From Gremmenia infestans (taxonomy: Eukaryota; Ascomycota; Leotiomycetes; Helotiales; Hamatocanthoscyphaceae): 64,000 bases of DNA. The notes under the pieces were generated by a model. The model did not search any database. It was not told where the DNA came from and worked only from the letters and a program-made list of their open reading frames with translations. The position numbers and the translations under genes were made by a program. This document shows positions 1 through 11,482 of the stretch, in pieces. Within the stretch, counting starts at the first letter, position 1, and the number at the start of each line of letters is the position of its first letter. Where the stretch lies: assembly GCA_032629725.1 (NCBI GenBank), contig JAFEVB010000002.1:62001-126000 (forward strand). Direction: 5' to 3'.

Positions 1-1141
1 ATCCTATAGGACTATAGAATTCTAGCAGTTGAGAAGCCGGGCCAGTGCCATGCCGTATTTAGACTAACAAGTAAGAGTCAATCATTATAATCAACAAGAG
101 TTCTGATCTTGTCAAGTCGTGCGGGTCCACTAGTCTTTTGTATAGGTAGTAGCACGGATGTGGCGATGACAAGATGCCTTTCATTAATCAAACCAGCAGA
201 TTGGTAGGGGAAGGTCCAGTTTAAGGAGTGGATAGCAGTTACACTTTGTGTATATCCACTATAGCTAAATGAACAGATACACGCTTCTCTTCAGACATCT
301 CTCTCACTCTCACTCATCATCCAGGTTCTCCACATTCTGTACATCTTTAAATCCCATGACCCGCTTTTCGTGCTCACGATTGGTCCAATCTGTCATCACA
401 GGCGGGCACCAAACCTTTTCAAGTTAAGCGGGGAAGTCAACATCGCTCCCGCACCCGCACGCACCTACCATCTAGGTCCAACTGCCATTCTTGATCTTCA
501 ACTTCATCCGTGAACATCACCTCACCTACAATCCGAATCATAACACCTTTGAAAAGGTCTGTAAGTACCAATCTATTCTTCCTCCACAAGCTGCGCAAGC
601 TTCGTACCAATGATAGCTGGTCATGCATTCCACATATGATAATGCGATCCCCGCGATACACGCTCAATGCCGTTACTTGAGCTCTTGATCTCGAGCATGT
701 CGCCCACGAAATTTGTGCTTATTTCTTCGCTCAAAATTTCAATTGAACCCCAATTCTCCATATCCATCATTCTGCTTTGCTATACCAGCTCTCTTATTTT
801 TCACCATTTTCTGCGTCCAACATGCGTAAGGGCAAAGCTAATGACCCACGTATCAATAGTCTCCGAGCCTCAATCTACCATTGGAATCACCCCGATCTTC
901 CCGAAAGAACGCAGAAAAAGGTGAGCTCAATTTATCCCATTTCTACAGTCCTCTGGAGTTTAAAAAGGAATTCGATCGCGTCACTATAACAAAAGTAGGG
1001 TTATGGTTAAAACACCACCCCACTACGAAACTCCTCCCGATTGATTCCTACCTCCAGAACCACCAATCTCTCTATCAATCTCTCAACTCAATTCAACTCT
1101 TCTGAAACAAACCCAAGCTAACAACACCCCCACAGTCCACT
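1..1141. other. Leader region, no confident gene
   Basis: No convincing protein-coding gene is visible. The right part probably holds the 5' leader of the small gene at 1142. A good donor (GTGAGC at 921) and an acceptor (CCCCCACAG ending at 1135) outline a possible 215-nt intron just upstream of its start codon. The short reading frames on both strands here show no recognisable domain, and the one at 437-667 on the minus strand would need a TTG start. Confidence 0.4.
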
Positions 1142-1345
1142 ATGGCACCCACCTCGATCTCGATCTTCACCCGCACCCTCCACCAACTCACCAAGCGCAA
1201 GAAGAATTGGGCCGCAAGAGAAGCAGGCGTCATCGTCGTCTTCTGCATCGTCTTCCTCGTCGCCTCTGGCCTGATCGGTCTCTTCCTCTCGCGTTTCATC
1301 AGTCGAAAGAGGGCCGAGAAGGCTTCTCGTCGCTCCTCGATCTAA
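1142..1345 (+). CDS. Small single-pass membrane protein
   Basis: A 67-residue protein of unknown function. The first 25 residues are basic (RKKNW near residues 20-24). One hydrophobic segment of about 23 residues follows (GVIVVFCIVFLVASGLIGLF), then a short basic tail rich in R, K and S. This is the layout of a small single-pass membrane protein, and I believe similar short proteins are widespread in Pezizomycotina. The ATG at 1142 lies six bases after a likely 3' splice site. If that intron (921-1135) is real, an exon at 822-920 would join in frame and add a 35-residue N-terminus, giving 102 residues; otherwise the intron lies in the 5' UTR. I favour the short form because the added stretch has no clear features. 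Confidence 0.6.
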   Translation: MAPTSISIFTRTLHQLTKRKKNWAAREAGVIVVFCIVFLVASGLIGLFLSRFISRKRAEKASRRSSI

Positions 1346-1933
1346 GACATGATGGGCATGTATGCATAGACACAGACCACGGAGGAAAATAAAATAATAT
1401 GGGCGGTTAATGAGTTAATGAGTATGCAAATGGAGGGGAAACCGACGTTCGGGCGGCGTTTTCGTTATTGCATAATGAATTTAAAACTTGACGAATGGAT
1501 ACGGACGGGCGTATTGGAGGATCCTCATGGACGGACGGACTTGCTATTACGACTAGGGATTCGGCGCGCAAAAAGCGTGCATTTTAAGGATTGACGAATA
1601 GAAGGATTGATTGATAGTTGTTTTCACTTGTACCTAATTCACCACCACGATTCAGCTGCACTTGGGCATGGGTATTACCCATTATGGCTTTTTCATTTTC
1701 TTTCAATAAGACAGAGGTTTCTTTCCACCTCGGCCGTTGCACTTATCGACCTCTTGCAGACTCTATGAAGACTAAGCGAATCTAGTAAAAGCAGGCAGGT
1801 CTTGATTGCTATGCTATGCTATTGCGTTGTGTACTACTGTAGGTTGCTAGATACAATTCTCCTACTCTCCAGCCAAGAAACGTACGTACGCGTGCAAAGA
1901 GTTACTTGTGTACGGCATCTCATCTCATCTCAT
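1346..1933. other. Convergent 3' regions, no gene seen
   Basis: This space lies between the ends of two convergent genes, the small membrane protein (plus) and the ceramidase (minus). I see no coding signal; it should hold both 3' UTRs. Confidence 0.5.
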
Positions 1934-3933
1934 TTACAGATTTTTCTTCGCGGTTCCGTTTGCATGTCCATTCGTCGCTCCATTGGCGTGTCCATTTCCG
2001 TTTCCATTTCCATTCGCTTTCGCAAGTCCATTGCCCTCGCCGTCGCTTTTGACTCCGGATTTCCCCGTAACGATATACCGCACAGGCCATGCGAACCGCG
2101 CACTTAGGGACTGGCCTGCTTCTTCTGACGTGAGGTATTCTACGAGCGCGATGACTGGGTGTTGGGGTGGGGTTAGTATGGTATGGTATGATATGGTGTG
2201 GTGTATGATGGAAAGTATGAGGTGTGGGACGGGATGTGAGATGAGATATGAGATATGGGATATGGAATATGGGATACGGGATACGGGGTATAAAGTGCAA
2301 GATAGATAAGATGAGACGGAGGAGGAGTTGGGGAGAAGATTCGGGGGTGAGTTAAGGGCAAGGGGGGAGAAAGAGAGGGAGAGAGATATATATACGTACA
2401 TATATAAGCACCCAGCCCGGTAAAAAGATGCCACCACCCATGCAACTCCAACGCAAACGACCACGGCATGCCTATGGAGCGTTTTATAGCTGTCAGATGG
2501 GCGCATGCCATCGTGTCGATGTTCCAGATTACGAAGCCGCTTACGAAGATTGCTTTGGAAGGGAGGGGTATAAATTAGCTGAGGTTTCTGGTTTGGTTTG
2601 GTTTGAATTGGGATGGGATGGGTGATATTTGTGGGATTGGGAGAGGGAGATGGATGGGGGAGGAGGGAGGTACCAGCGCCCCATGTAGCTAGGCTCTTAA
2701 CATCTGCCCTGACGATGGGATCGGAGACCCGCGCACTGATTATAGAACGTGTTTTGATTCCTATCGCTGCTATCATCACACCTACGCATTCTCTGAATTA
2801 GTATTGAGTTTTATTTCGGTTCCTTTTGTTTCCTTCTTCGACATGTATGTATGTAAAGAAAGGAAGAAAGGAAGAAAGGAAGAAGATGTAGGATCTCATT
2901 TCATTCACTTACCGAAAAGCACAGAATGCATAATCAGCTCGTCCGTCACGCAATGCCAGGTGCTGAATGCTGTCATGGCGGCACTGAGAATCGCGCCGTA
3001 TGTCACGGTGTATGCGATTGATTTGTCAAAGGTGAAGACGCGGTGGAGGACCGTGGCTGTGGCTAGGAGCATGGAGAGGTCATCGGCTGGTGTGTGTGTT
3101 AGTGATGTACTATACGGCTTGGGTGAGGTAAAGTGCTGAGAGATAGTGAATGATAGATGGATCTGTCTACTCGTATAGCCTTCTCTTACATTTCCACTAC
3201 CAGATGAAGAATTACTTCTAGAGGTAGACGAAAGGGAGGAGGAGAAAGTGGGAAATGGAATGGAGTGGAAGGGAGTGGGCGTACCCCATTGCGTGTAGTT
3301 CTTTAGTGAGGCATGGAAGATGCCACTTCCGATACCCACTGTTGCAATGCCCAAGTACGGCAAATTCCTCAATATCGCATCTTTATGGTTGGCGTTTGAC
3401 TTGATTCCGTGGTACGCGTAGTAGACTAAATAGCACTTGTTAGCAAATCATCCTCTGATTAGCAACGTCCCCCTCTGAAGCTCAAGGCAGGGAGTATCAT
3501 CACGTGGTTGATAAATCTCATTCTCCAGAGAAGAGAGGCGAAAGTTGGAAGGTGGAAGCCACAAGAGGGAATGAACGAGAGAACAAACCATAGACCAGAT
3601 TCGAAAGCGTGTTGATGAATTCGGCAATATACGTCGTGATAATATAATCCTGTTACCCCAGTTAACATCCCCATCCCCATACAACCCCACCTTCCGCTCG
3701 CCACTCATATACATACCTCTTCACAAAAGCTATGCAAAAAGACAAACTATCAGCTCTATTCTACTCGCACTGGCTCGACTTCAAAGGGAACACGGTACCT
3801 ACTTTGCCTGCGATTTCACCTCGCCCCAAAAGGCAGGATGCGGATCTTTGCGATAGGCAAACGAGAAGGGGTTTCCACCATGCGATGTCTGGTTCCTCTC
3901 CACCGTCGCCAGATTCCCTTTGTAATAATCCAT
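1934..3933 (-). CDS. Alkaline ceramidase (YPC1/YDC1/ACER3 family)
   Basis: Integral-membrane amidase that releases sphingoid base from (phyto)ceramide in the ER or Golgi. Exons, minus strand: 3933-3803, 3729-3717, 3649-3589, 3425-3285, 3086-2913, 2781-2674, 2552-2400, 2154-1934. They total 1002 nt, keep frame at every junction and give 333 residues, a normal family length. Family marks are in order: PAFWGEV, then FCEEDY made by the second and third exons, AEFINTLSNLVY, GSGIFHASLK (His), DDLSM (Asp), and HGWWH near residue 250. The metal-binding His and Asp residues of the family are therefore present. Exon 2 is only 13 nt, yet it encodes part of the conserved CEED block. The C-terminus has an Asn/Gly-rich low-complexity tract and ends KKNL, a dilysine KKXX-type ER retrieval signal. 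The ATG at 3933 follows an in-frame stop. Confidence 0.9.
2233..2300. repeat. Simple purine-rich repeat inside ceramidase intron
   Basis: Imperfect tandem units of about seven bases (GATATGG/GATACGG-like on the plus strand) lie in the last intron of the ceramidase gene (2155-2399). At 245 nt this intron is much longer than its neighbours, and the repeat array accounts for part of that. A second GAAAG-type purine run lies at about 2856-2886, in the intron at 2782-2912. Confidence 0.7.
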
Positions 3934-5015
3934 TCTTGCACTGCTCAAGCCCGTCGCCCGTCAATACAGTACAGCGATATGCAGAGAAGATATAAGTAAA
4001 AGCTCAGCGTCTGAAGCTTATTCTTTTTGATCTTTCTTTATTCCTTACCCCTGCAAGATGAAAAGATGAAAAAAAAGATAGCAGTAGCGTTAGCGTTAGC
4101 GGCGCAAAGCAAATCGAAGAGGGTTTTCTAAAACAAAAATATACACAAGAATAATTCGATATGAATTGAAGGTTAAGAGACACGAAATCCCTTTGTTTTT
4201 TGTCTTGTTTTCTTGGGTGAATACGTTACGTTTACGTATGCGGATCTGATATGCAGGGTCCAACGCTACCTACCCTTAGATCGCTGCCTTTCCTCCACTA
4301 GACCCTCGTTTAGGCTTGATGTAGTTAGGCGGGGGACTTTCCTTGTTTCTGGGATGAAATTGCCTATGAGCGTACAAAGTACCTAGGTACCGATGTGGGT
4401 AATGTGGCGGTGGGTGTGGCGATGAAATGTGGTATTACTTGTACTTGCTTTCTTATATGACTCGAGTACCTTTGGGGTTCGAGGTGTGGAGTGGAGTGGG
4501 GGTGGAGTACGAGTAAGGTAGCGTGATGGGATAATCGTCTAGTTGTAGAGGCTGGCTGCACGCTGGAGTATATAATAGTGATAAGGTAGGACCTAAAAGA
4601 GGTTGTTATGTTATACCTGTGATAAATAAATCTACCACATGATTATAATAAGCTATAATACTCCGTATATCAATTACTGTCACCTGGGTATACTCCGTAT
4701 CAAACATCAATACGGTTTTGCTGAGGTGAAATTATTATTTTCATTCGTCAAGTTGAGTATTGATACGTATTATACACACGGCCTTCCTAACCCTATCGCT
4801 ACTCCGTAAACTCCTCGCTCACTTATAAACCTATAAACCGTTTCCACCCATATCATCTTTGTCACGGGGATCTCTCACACACGTGACATTGCGCTAAATG
4901 AGTAGCACTAATGGCTGGCCCGCCCCGCCCCATGGTCCCTTCTTGCTAGCCTGAGGCATCAAGACCCCCACCCCCACCAAACACAATATATGACTTCCAT
5001 AGACTCACGTCTCCC
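3934..5015. other. Intergenic, AT-rich, short repeated motif
   Basis: Between the ceramidase 5' end and the OMA1 3' end I see no gene. The only structure is the nonamer TACTCCGTA, present three times without mismatch at 4659-4667, 4691-4699 and 4800-4808, in AT-rich sequence. A reverse-orientation copy occurs far away at 15129-15137. Confidence 0.5.
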
Positions 5016-6330
5016 TTACGTGACAATGTTTCCAAAGCTTCCCCACCTACCCATTGTTTCCTGGAAGTCCTTTGCATATCCCATAGTAACAGCACAACCA
5101 CTTTCATCCCTCGCCGCCTCTGCTTTGGGCAGCCAATTTGTCATCTGCTCTATCCGAGTATTGTTCTAGCCAAGTCAGCAATGCCATACCTTGAAATTGG
5201 GGCCAAGACCTACAGTTGGATGGGTTGATAACCACTGAGGTATATCCGACTTGTTCGCTGCCTCCATCCGTTGCCACACCTTCACTGCAGCCTTCGGATC
5301 ATAACAAGCCTTCGCCATCATCATCAATCCTATATAATCCGCCTCGCTCTCCTGCTTTCTCGACGCCGGCATCATGAGTCCGAAATTCAAAGCCAGATCC
5401 GCTAGAACCCTCCCAAAGCCAGCCGTGAACCCCGCATAATCTAGGTATATAAACGCCCATCGAACAGGAGCAAGTATGACCAGGGACGAGAGTTGTTCGG
5501 CCTGATGTCTGGCAACGTTGTGAGCTATCTCATGGCCAAGGATAGCTGCCAACCCATCGTCGTTCTTCGCAATCGGGAGAATACCGCTATACACAAAGAC
5601 CTTTCCACCAGGGAGAACAAACGCGTTCATTTCTGCACCTATTAGAAAGTATCCAAACCACAGAAAACAAACCACATCACCTACCATCAGAATGTATAAC
5701 ATGTAGCTCCCACCTCGTATCCTCCATCCCACTCACGGGAACCAGCCTCTCCATAACCCGGTGCACCTTCTTAACCCTCGGATCGTAATCGGGCAGGATG
5801 GCGCCCCTCGCATGCCGCATCACCTTCTCATACATCATCTGCCCCTGCGCCTCCACGCTCCCATCACTGTAGCAGTTGAACCTCCGCCTGCCAGACACAG
5901 GTACCTCCTCCAAATTCGACACGTAGAATACAACGGCGCTCACGCCGCCCACAACCACTACGAGCTTTGTCCATCCGTGCGTTGCTACGTGTGCCAGCTG
6001 CTCGACTGTGAGGAGGGGCTTCGCGCTGCGCACTCGCTCGGGGTCGAATTTCGTGTGGATTATTTTGTCAGGACGGCGCGGGTGTCGGAAGCCGGAATCG
6101 AGTCTTCGGCATTGGAGGGATGGTGTGCGGGTGTATGTTAGAGGGTGTATTGGATTTGCGGGAGTGCGGGGGGTAGGTCGAGCTCGTGTGGATGTTTGGA
6201 AGGGCGCTCGGGCGGCGAGTTCATGGAATATGGATGCGGGACGCCATGGCAGCGAGTTCTTTGGGATGGCAAAAGTTGTGATTCGGGGTGAAGCTCTGAA
6301 AGAAGCCTGGAAGAGGGCTCTCTGGATCAT
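5016..6330 (-). CDS. OMA1: Mitochondrial metalloendopeptidase OMA1 (M48)
   Basis: Stress-activated zinc protease of the inner mitochondrial membrane, acting in membrane-protein quality control alongside the m-AAA protease. Exons, minus strand: 6330-5685, 5638-5214, 5165-5016; 1221 nt, 406 residues, all junctions in frame. The N-terminus is Arg/Ser-rich without acidic residues for about 60 residues, as in a mitochondrial presequence. A single transmembrane segment follows near residues 120-142 (KLVVVVGGVSAVVFY). The peptidase domain has GHEIAHN, with zinc ligands His251 and His255 and catalytic Glu252. A second-helix ESEADYIG supplies the third ligand, and the C-terminal STHP motif is completed across the last 48-nt intron. 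Size and order match fungal Oma1. The reading through of the last intron gives a short false end at 5175, which I rejected. Confidence 0.93.
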
Positions 6331-7237
6331 CGTGGTGGTGTATGCTGGGAGGTTTATTGCGGTGGGTCAACTTGAAGCTATCCGCGATTCCCGAAATGGG
6401 ATAGGTGCGTACACTACCGCAAACTCAACGGCAAGTGACTTGCGACTAACCGAGTAGAGATATTATAATATTGGTCTCATATTCTATTTCTTCTAGGATA
6501 GTAGAGTATCTACTAAAGAATATTTATGAAGGTCCTTGCCAATTGATGTAAATGGAGTCCTTGTTGCCGCAATAGGTTTAGCTCAATCCTACCCCACATA
6601 AAAAGGGATCTCCAGGATGACCTCATCTTTACTCCTAGTCTCCCACAACTTCCTCTACATTTCCATCACATGGAGCGTTTTTTCCCACCTACCCCCTTCT
6701 CTTCTATGAAGATCACTTCTTCATCTAAATCTTCGTCTGGAGAATCACTAACTTTTTAATCAGCTCAGTCGAGAAGCGCTAGCCTAGTAGATATGTCTGC
6801 CAGACAAAGAAGGACGAGCGAAGCAAGGAGAACTTCATATGACTATGGTCTTCAAGTGACCAAGAATGAGACTCAAGTGAGGCTGGAGTACCCGGCTTTC
6901 TAGGAACTTGTTGGAAAGGCTGGCTTTGTGCCTACACTTATAAGATCTCGTCCTGGGGGGTACCTGTAAAGGCTCTACCCGGGTGTCTGGTGATGACCCT
7001 GTTCCAATTCCCAAGTCTGAATAGAGGACATTTCCTTTTAGATAATCTCCTGTCCTGTGTCGGCCATTACTCTTTATTCATTGAAATTCAAGAAGAGGCA
7101 AAAGTATATCAAGCTTGCTTTCCAAACGGAATATCCTTATTTTCTATGAAGCTCATCTAGCTTGCAACTCAAACAAGGCCTTGAGAATACATCACTCACT
7201 CATGGTACAAGTAGCTAGATACAAGTGTTAATGTCAC
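6331..7237. other. Intergenic, no gene seen
   Basis: About 900 bases between the OMA1 start and the transporter stop. No reading frame with domain features is visible on either strand. It should contain the OMA1 promoter and the transporter 3' UTR. Confidence 0.5.
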
Positions 7238-8816
7238 TCATACACCAACGGTGTTCGAGTTGTCCGCGCAGCTGAAGCATGAGCCCGGGACGTAGGAGTC
7301 TTTGATGGAGATAATAGCGCCGTAGCTAATCAAATGTTAATTACTAAGCGTACGTATATGGGAAGGGGGAGGGCTTACGTTCCACCAATGCACATGAAAG
7401 TTCCAAGAGCAGCGAGCAAAACATGTACGCCATAGAACAGCTTTTGGCTCAAAGTGCCGCTTCTATAGTGCTTATTGTCATACATCCAAAAGAATGCTGG
7501 GCAGATCAAGCTCATTGGGGCGAGGAACAGAGCTGCTAGCAAGGCTAGGATATAGTTGAAGACTGGAATTGCCTCGGCCATGATGAAAGCCAACAAGCAC
7601 ACACCCACGTTACAGCTAATCCAAGTTGACCAATGGACGAGGCTGTTAGACTGCAGGTGCTTGGTGTTACGGAGAAGGCGGACGAAGAGATATTTTGACG
7701 AAGTATGATTGAAGATGCCAGCGCTGACAATCAGACTGGGCAAAGCGATGCCATAGGCGACTTTCTTGAGCAGAGGACCTGCGCTGCCCAACGACGGACT
7801 GGCGATCCATTGTCCACACCACCGGTACATAACCATGGAGAAAGACAGGTATACAGCGCCGACTAGGATAGCGACGATGATAGCGGCCTTTCTGAAATCT
7901 TGTGGCCGCTTCATCTCGGCAATAACGGGCAGATATCCCGGGCAACCACAGCTGCTGACAAAAATTGTGCAGGCTGCCGTTATACCAGAAGCAAAAGATG
8001 GATAGGCAATCACGTAGAAGCCTAGTTCGTAGGGCCCAGTCCGTGGTGCCGCAGCCGGTCGGGAGTTGAAGGTGACGCCGATAACCACGACCAGAACACC
8101 AGCTATCACGGAGATAAAACCAATCAGGAGCGGCCATGTCATCTTGCCCCAGGTCCGTATGCTGGAGAATATTATGGTCAGGACCATACCGATAAAGGTG
8201 AAGACCACGGAACAGGCGCCATGATCCGAAAGGGCGTTGAAAGCAATGGATATACCCAGGAGACTACTGCCAGTGCAGAGGACGAATGCAAGCACGAACA
8301 CCACGCCGATAATTTCTCGACCGATGGGTCCCCAGACCACACCAGCCATGTCAACGATTGCTATCGCTTTCGTCAGCTAAAGCTCACACGGAGGACTCTT
8401 CATCTTTGAAGCTTACTATGACATTCTGGATGCCTGTTGCGAAAGTTGCCTGCCACGATAGAGGTGTCTATGGACAGATAGCTGTTAGTAGATGGTCTAG
8501 CTATAGGAGCATGTTCAAGAGATGGTGGGCAAGACGAACACAAATTCAGGGCCTGGTAGCCAACTATGCAGAGACCACCGCCCACAGCACCCAGCGACAA
8601 CAGAGCGCCTGGAATCCCCAGCACACCGATGGCGATCTGAGTCTTGATAAAGATGATAACTGCACGCTGCCACGTGACGGTCCTGAAGTCGACCCCATCT
8701 ATGCCCGTCTTGAACACTTCACGATCCTCATCCAAGCTTCCCTGCTTCAGACTCGGCTCCCGGACGACCGGCTCCTGTTTGGTTTCGAAGGCTATTTTCT
8801 CCGAAGGAAAGGCCAT
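7238..8816 (-). CDS. Amino acid transporter, Mtr-like (AAAP family)
   Basis: Multi-pass plasma-membrane permease of the amino acid/auxin permease family, close in pattern to the neutral/aromatic amino acid permease Mtr of Neurospora. Exons, minus strand: 8816-8540, 8467-8417, 8366-7379, 7325-7238; 1404 nt and 467 residues, in frame throughout. After a hydrophilic N-terminus of about 50 residues come VDFRTVTWQRA and GVLGIPGALLSLGAVGG, typical of TM1. FRNRHPECH follows in exon 2, then about ten further hydrophobic segments. The signature EMKRPQDFRKA lies mid-protein, and the end has FSCADNS as in Mtr relatives. Exon 1's donor (GTTCGT) is weak but gives the expected Tyr-Thr join. It is divergently transcribed from the flavin monooxygenase at 9649, which suggests shared control and substrate uptake for the cluster. 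Confidence 0.87.
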
Positions 8817-9648
8817 GGTTAGTCACAAGTCGCGTACAACCAGCCTACTTGGTGACAGTAAAGAACAAGGTTATCTGAAGAATACGGATATGATACAGTA
8901 GAGTAGCGTGAGAGAGTTCAGACTTATACCAAATTGACTATCTTCTTTGACAATTGGGCAGACGCATCAAGTTCAAATACTTTGAGATGAAGCTCTAGAA
9001 CAGAGAGACTCCATGAGTGGAGTTAGATAACCTAAAAGATAAACCGCCATCTAAGGTCGTTCAGAGCGAACGGGTTTAACGGAGCGGGTATCGAATGTAC
9101 AACCACTGATAAGGACCTACTGCTCACTCGAGAACCATTCTACCACGCCTTATCTTCACCTTAAACTTCTATGGCAAGATGGCGCTGGACCATTGGACGG
9201 GTGCTGGGGACAATCAGTGAGAGGTAGGAATCCCTCTTGCCGACCTTGTTGGTAATCCAAGTGGCAGACGAGGCAGCAGACGATGCGGCAGTATGGTAGC
9301 ATCCGAGTGTTCTTCGGGAAGTCGCGTAGCTTCCGCGCCAAGCGACGGGGTTGTAACGATGGGAAGCTAAGATTGAAGTTCCGACAACAACATTTTACGA
9401 CCGCGGGGATGGAGAGTGGAGAGAGTAGGAGAGGAGAGGGGTAGTAGCACAATGATTTGGGAGTCGGCACAAGGAAAAGAAACTCACCCAGACTAAACCG
9501 CCGTAGCATCCGCATGGCTAAGATCTCTTGGGCCTCTTTTTCTCTTGTTAAAATCCAGCTGCCTCAGTCTCTGTATTTTCTCTCAGCCCAACTCGAGTAA
9601 ATCTCCCACTGAAATCTTTATTTTCCATTCAGCTAAATTCACGCCATT
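8817..9648. promoter_or_regulatory. Divergent intergenic (promoter) region
   Basis: 832 bases separate the start codons of the transporter (minus) and the flavin monooxygenase (plus). The position implies a bidirectional control region. I did not find a clear Zn2Cys6 CGG-type inverted site by eye. The reading frame at 9156-9515 on the minus strand has no recognisable domain and I do not call it. Confidence 0.45.
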
Positions 9649-11482
9649 ATGCCTGCAGCTTTGACGGAAAAAGTGCTGAGAAAGAAGGTACACCTGAACT
9701 TCTTTGAGACCGCATGCACGGGAAACCATGAGGCCTCCGGGCAATGGAGGTGGGTTTGCTATGGCGCACTTCATTTCAATAAATATAGTGCTCACAAAAC
9801 AATAGCGCGCTAGGGGATAATTCACGGACCAAAGACCGATTGAAGTATTACACGGACCTAGCCAAGTTGGCGGAAAAACACAAGATCAGCTGCATCTTTT
9901 TCGCAGACAGTTATGCGGGCCATGATGTCTATGGTGGCAATATGGATGCTGTGTTGAAGGCCGGAACACAAGTTGCTCAGTTAGATCCATTAGTTATCAT
10001 TTCAGCCATGGCTGTGAGTATACATCATAGAGGCTTTGAAAGATTGGTGCTCTCTGGCTGACACCATAAGGCTGTGACGGAATCGCTGGCTTTTGGTGTA
10101 ACGGGAAATGTGACCTACATACCCCCCTTTGCTCTTGCTCGTACGTTCAGCACCCTGGATCATCTTACCGAGGGACGGGCTGCGTGGAATGTGGTGACGG
10201 GCTGGAGCAAAGCCGCAGCCAATGCGTTTGGTACCGAATTAAAGGAGCATGACAAGAGATATGAGATCGGTGAAGAGTACATGGATCTTGTTTACAAGTG
10301 AGTCGTTATGACAATACCAAGAGATGAGTTTTAATCATATCCATAGATTGTGGAATGGATCTTGGTCAGACGAGGCTGTGCGATGGGATGAGGAGAATAG
10401 GGTCGCTTACGAGCCATCTGAGATTAAGAAGATCGAGCATGATGGTAAGTATATTAAACAACGTATAACATCACTGCTAATTCGATATCCAGGACCGCAC
10501 TTTAAGCTTTCGGCGCGTCATCAACTCCATCCTTCGCCGCAGCGAACACCAGTTATATTCCAAGCTGGTACATCAAAAGCCGGCCAAGCATTTGCTGCTA
10601 GACATGCAGAAGCAATTTATATAGGCGGAATGGTACCATCGCATGCCGCAGGCCAAATCAAAGTAAGGTCAAGCCACCCAGATCATGAACATAATTAACA
10701 TGAATGAATTAGGCATCGCGCGCCATGGCAAAATCGTTTGGTCGTGACCCAACTACCATGAAATTCTTTGCTGCCATTTCGCCTTTCATTGGCCGGACAA
10801 TAGAGGAAGCACAAGCCAAGTTCGATCTTGCGTACAAGCATGCTGATGTTGTTGGAGGTCTAGGCCAATTCTCTGGCTATACTGGCATCGATATGAGCAA
10901 GTACCCGTTGGATGAAGAACTTAAACTTGACACCTCGAACCCTAAGGATAACCTTATACAAGGCTTCTTGGGGAATTTTGTTGATAGTTTAGAGACGGAA
11001 TCGCAGCCGTGGACACCGAGAAGATTGGGTTATAAGATGGCCCTTGGAGGCTTACATCCAAGCCCTATTGGCACCCCAGAGATGATTGCAGACATCATGG
11101 AACAGGTAAACCTCTCCTCTCCTATTCTCCGTTCGTATTTCGTGTGGGCAAAGCACTTGCTAACACGCATCCATAGTGGGTCGATGAGGCAGACGTTGAT
11201 GGTTTCAATATCGCATACATCAGCAATCCTGGTAGTTTCAAAGATGTGGTTGAACTATTGATGCCCGTGCTGAGAGAACGCGGCTTGATTTTTGATGACT
11301 ATGCTGTCCCTGGTGGCACTTTCAGAGAGAATCTGTTGAGACAACCAGGACAGAAACATTTGCGGACGGATCATTATGGTAGCAATTTCAATTATCACGG
11401 CAATGAATTCGTTCCTTGGAAAGACATTGAAGAACTCAAATTGGACACCAAGACCAATGGCAATGGCACTGTAGCAGCATGA
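9649..11482 (+). CDS. FMN-dependent monooxygenase, NtaA/SnaA type (1)
   Basis: Luciferase-fold flavin monooxygenase of the nitrilotriacetate monooxygenase/DszA/SnaA group. These enzymes use reduced FMN supplied by a separate reductase to oxygenate N- or S-containing small molecules. Exons: 9649-9749, 9806-10013, 10071-10297, 10347-10444, 10493-10662, 10713-11105, 11177-11482; 1503 nt, 500 residues, frame kept at all six junctions. Family marks in order: GQW, DNSRTKDRLKYYTDLA, FFADSYAGHDVY, LDPLVIISAMA, ARTFSTLDHLTEGRAAWNVV, a long insertion typical of NtaA, HPSPQRTPVIFQAGTSKAG, FSGYTGIDMSKYPLD, ADVDGFNI and the C-terminal DDYAVPGGTFRENL. Intron 1 uses the acceptor ending at 9805, giving Ser-Ala-Leu-Gly before DNSR. 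A paralogue lies at 17713-19388. No flavin reductase is nearby. Confidence 0.92.

Noticed and set aside
1908..2309. Plus-strand frame of 133 codons
   Set aside because: It lies antisense to the last ceramidase exon and its repeat-containing intron, and its Phe/Pro-rich sequence is the mirror of the Asn/Gly repeat.
5166..5189. 24-nt intron near the OMA1 end
   Set aside because: Too short; a 48-nt intron at 5166-5213 with a good donor restores the STHP region instead.
9156..9515. Minus-strand frame in the divergent promoter region
   Set aside because: No domain, low-complexity composition, no splice partners.
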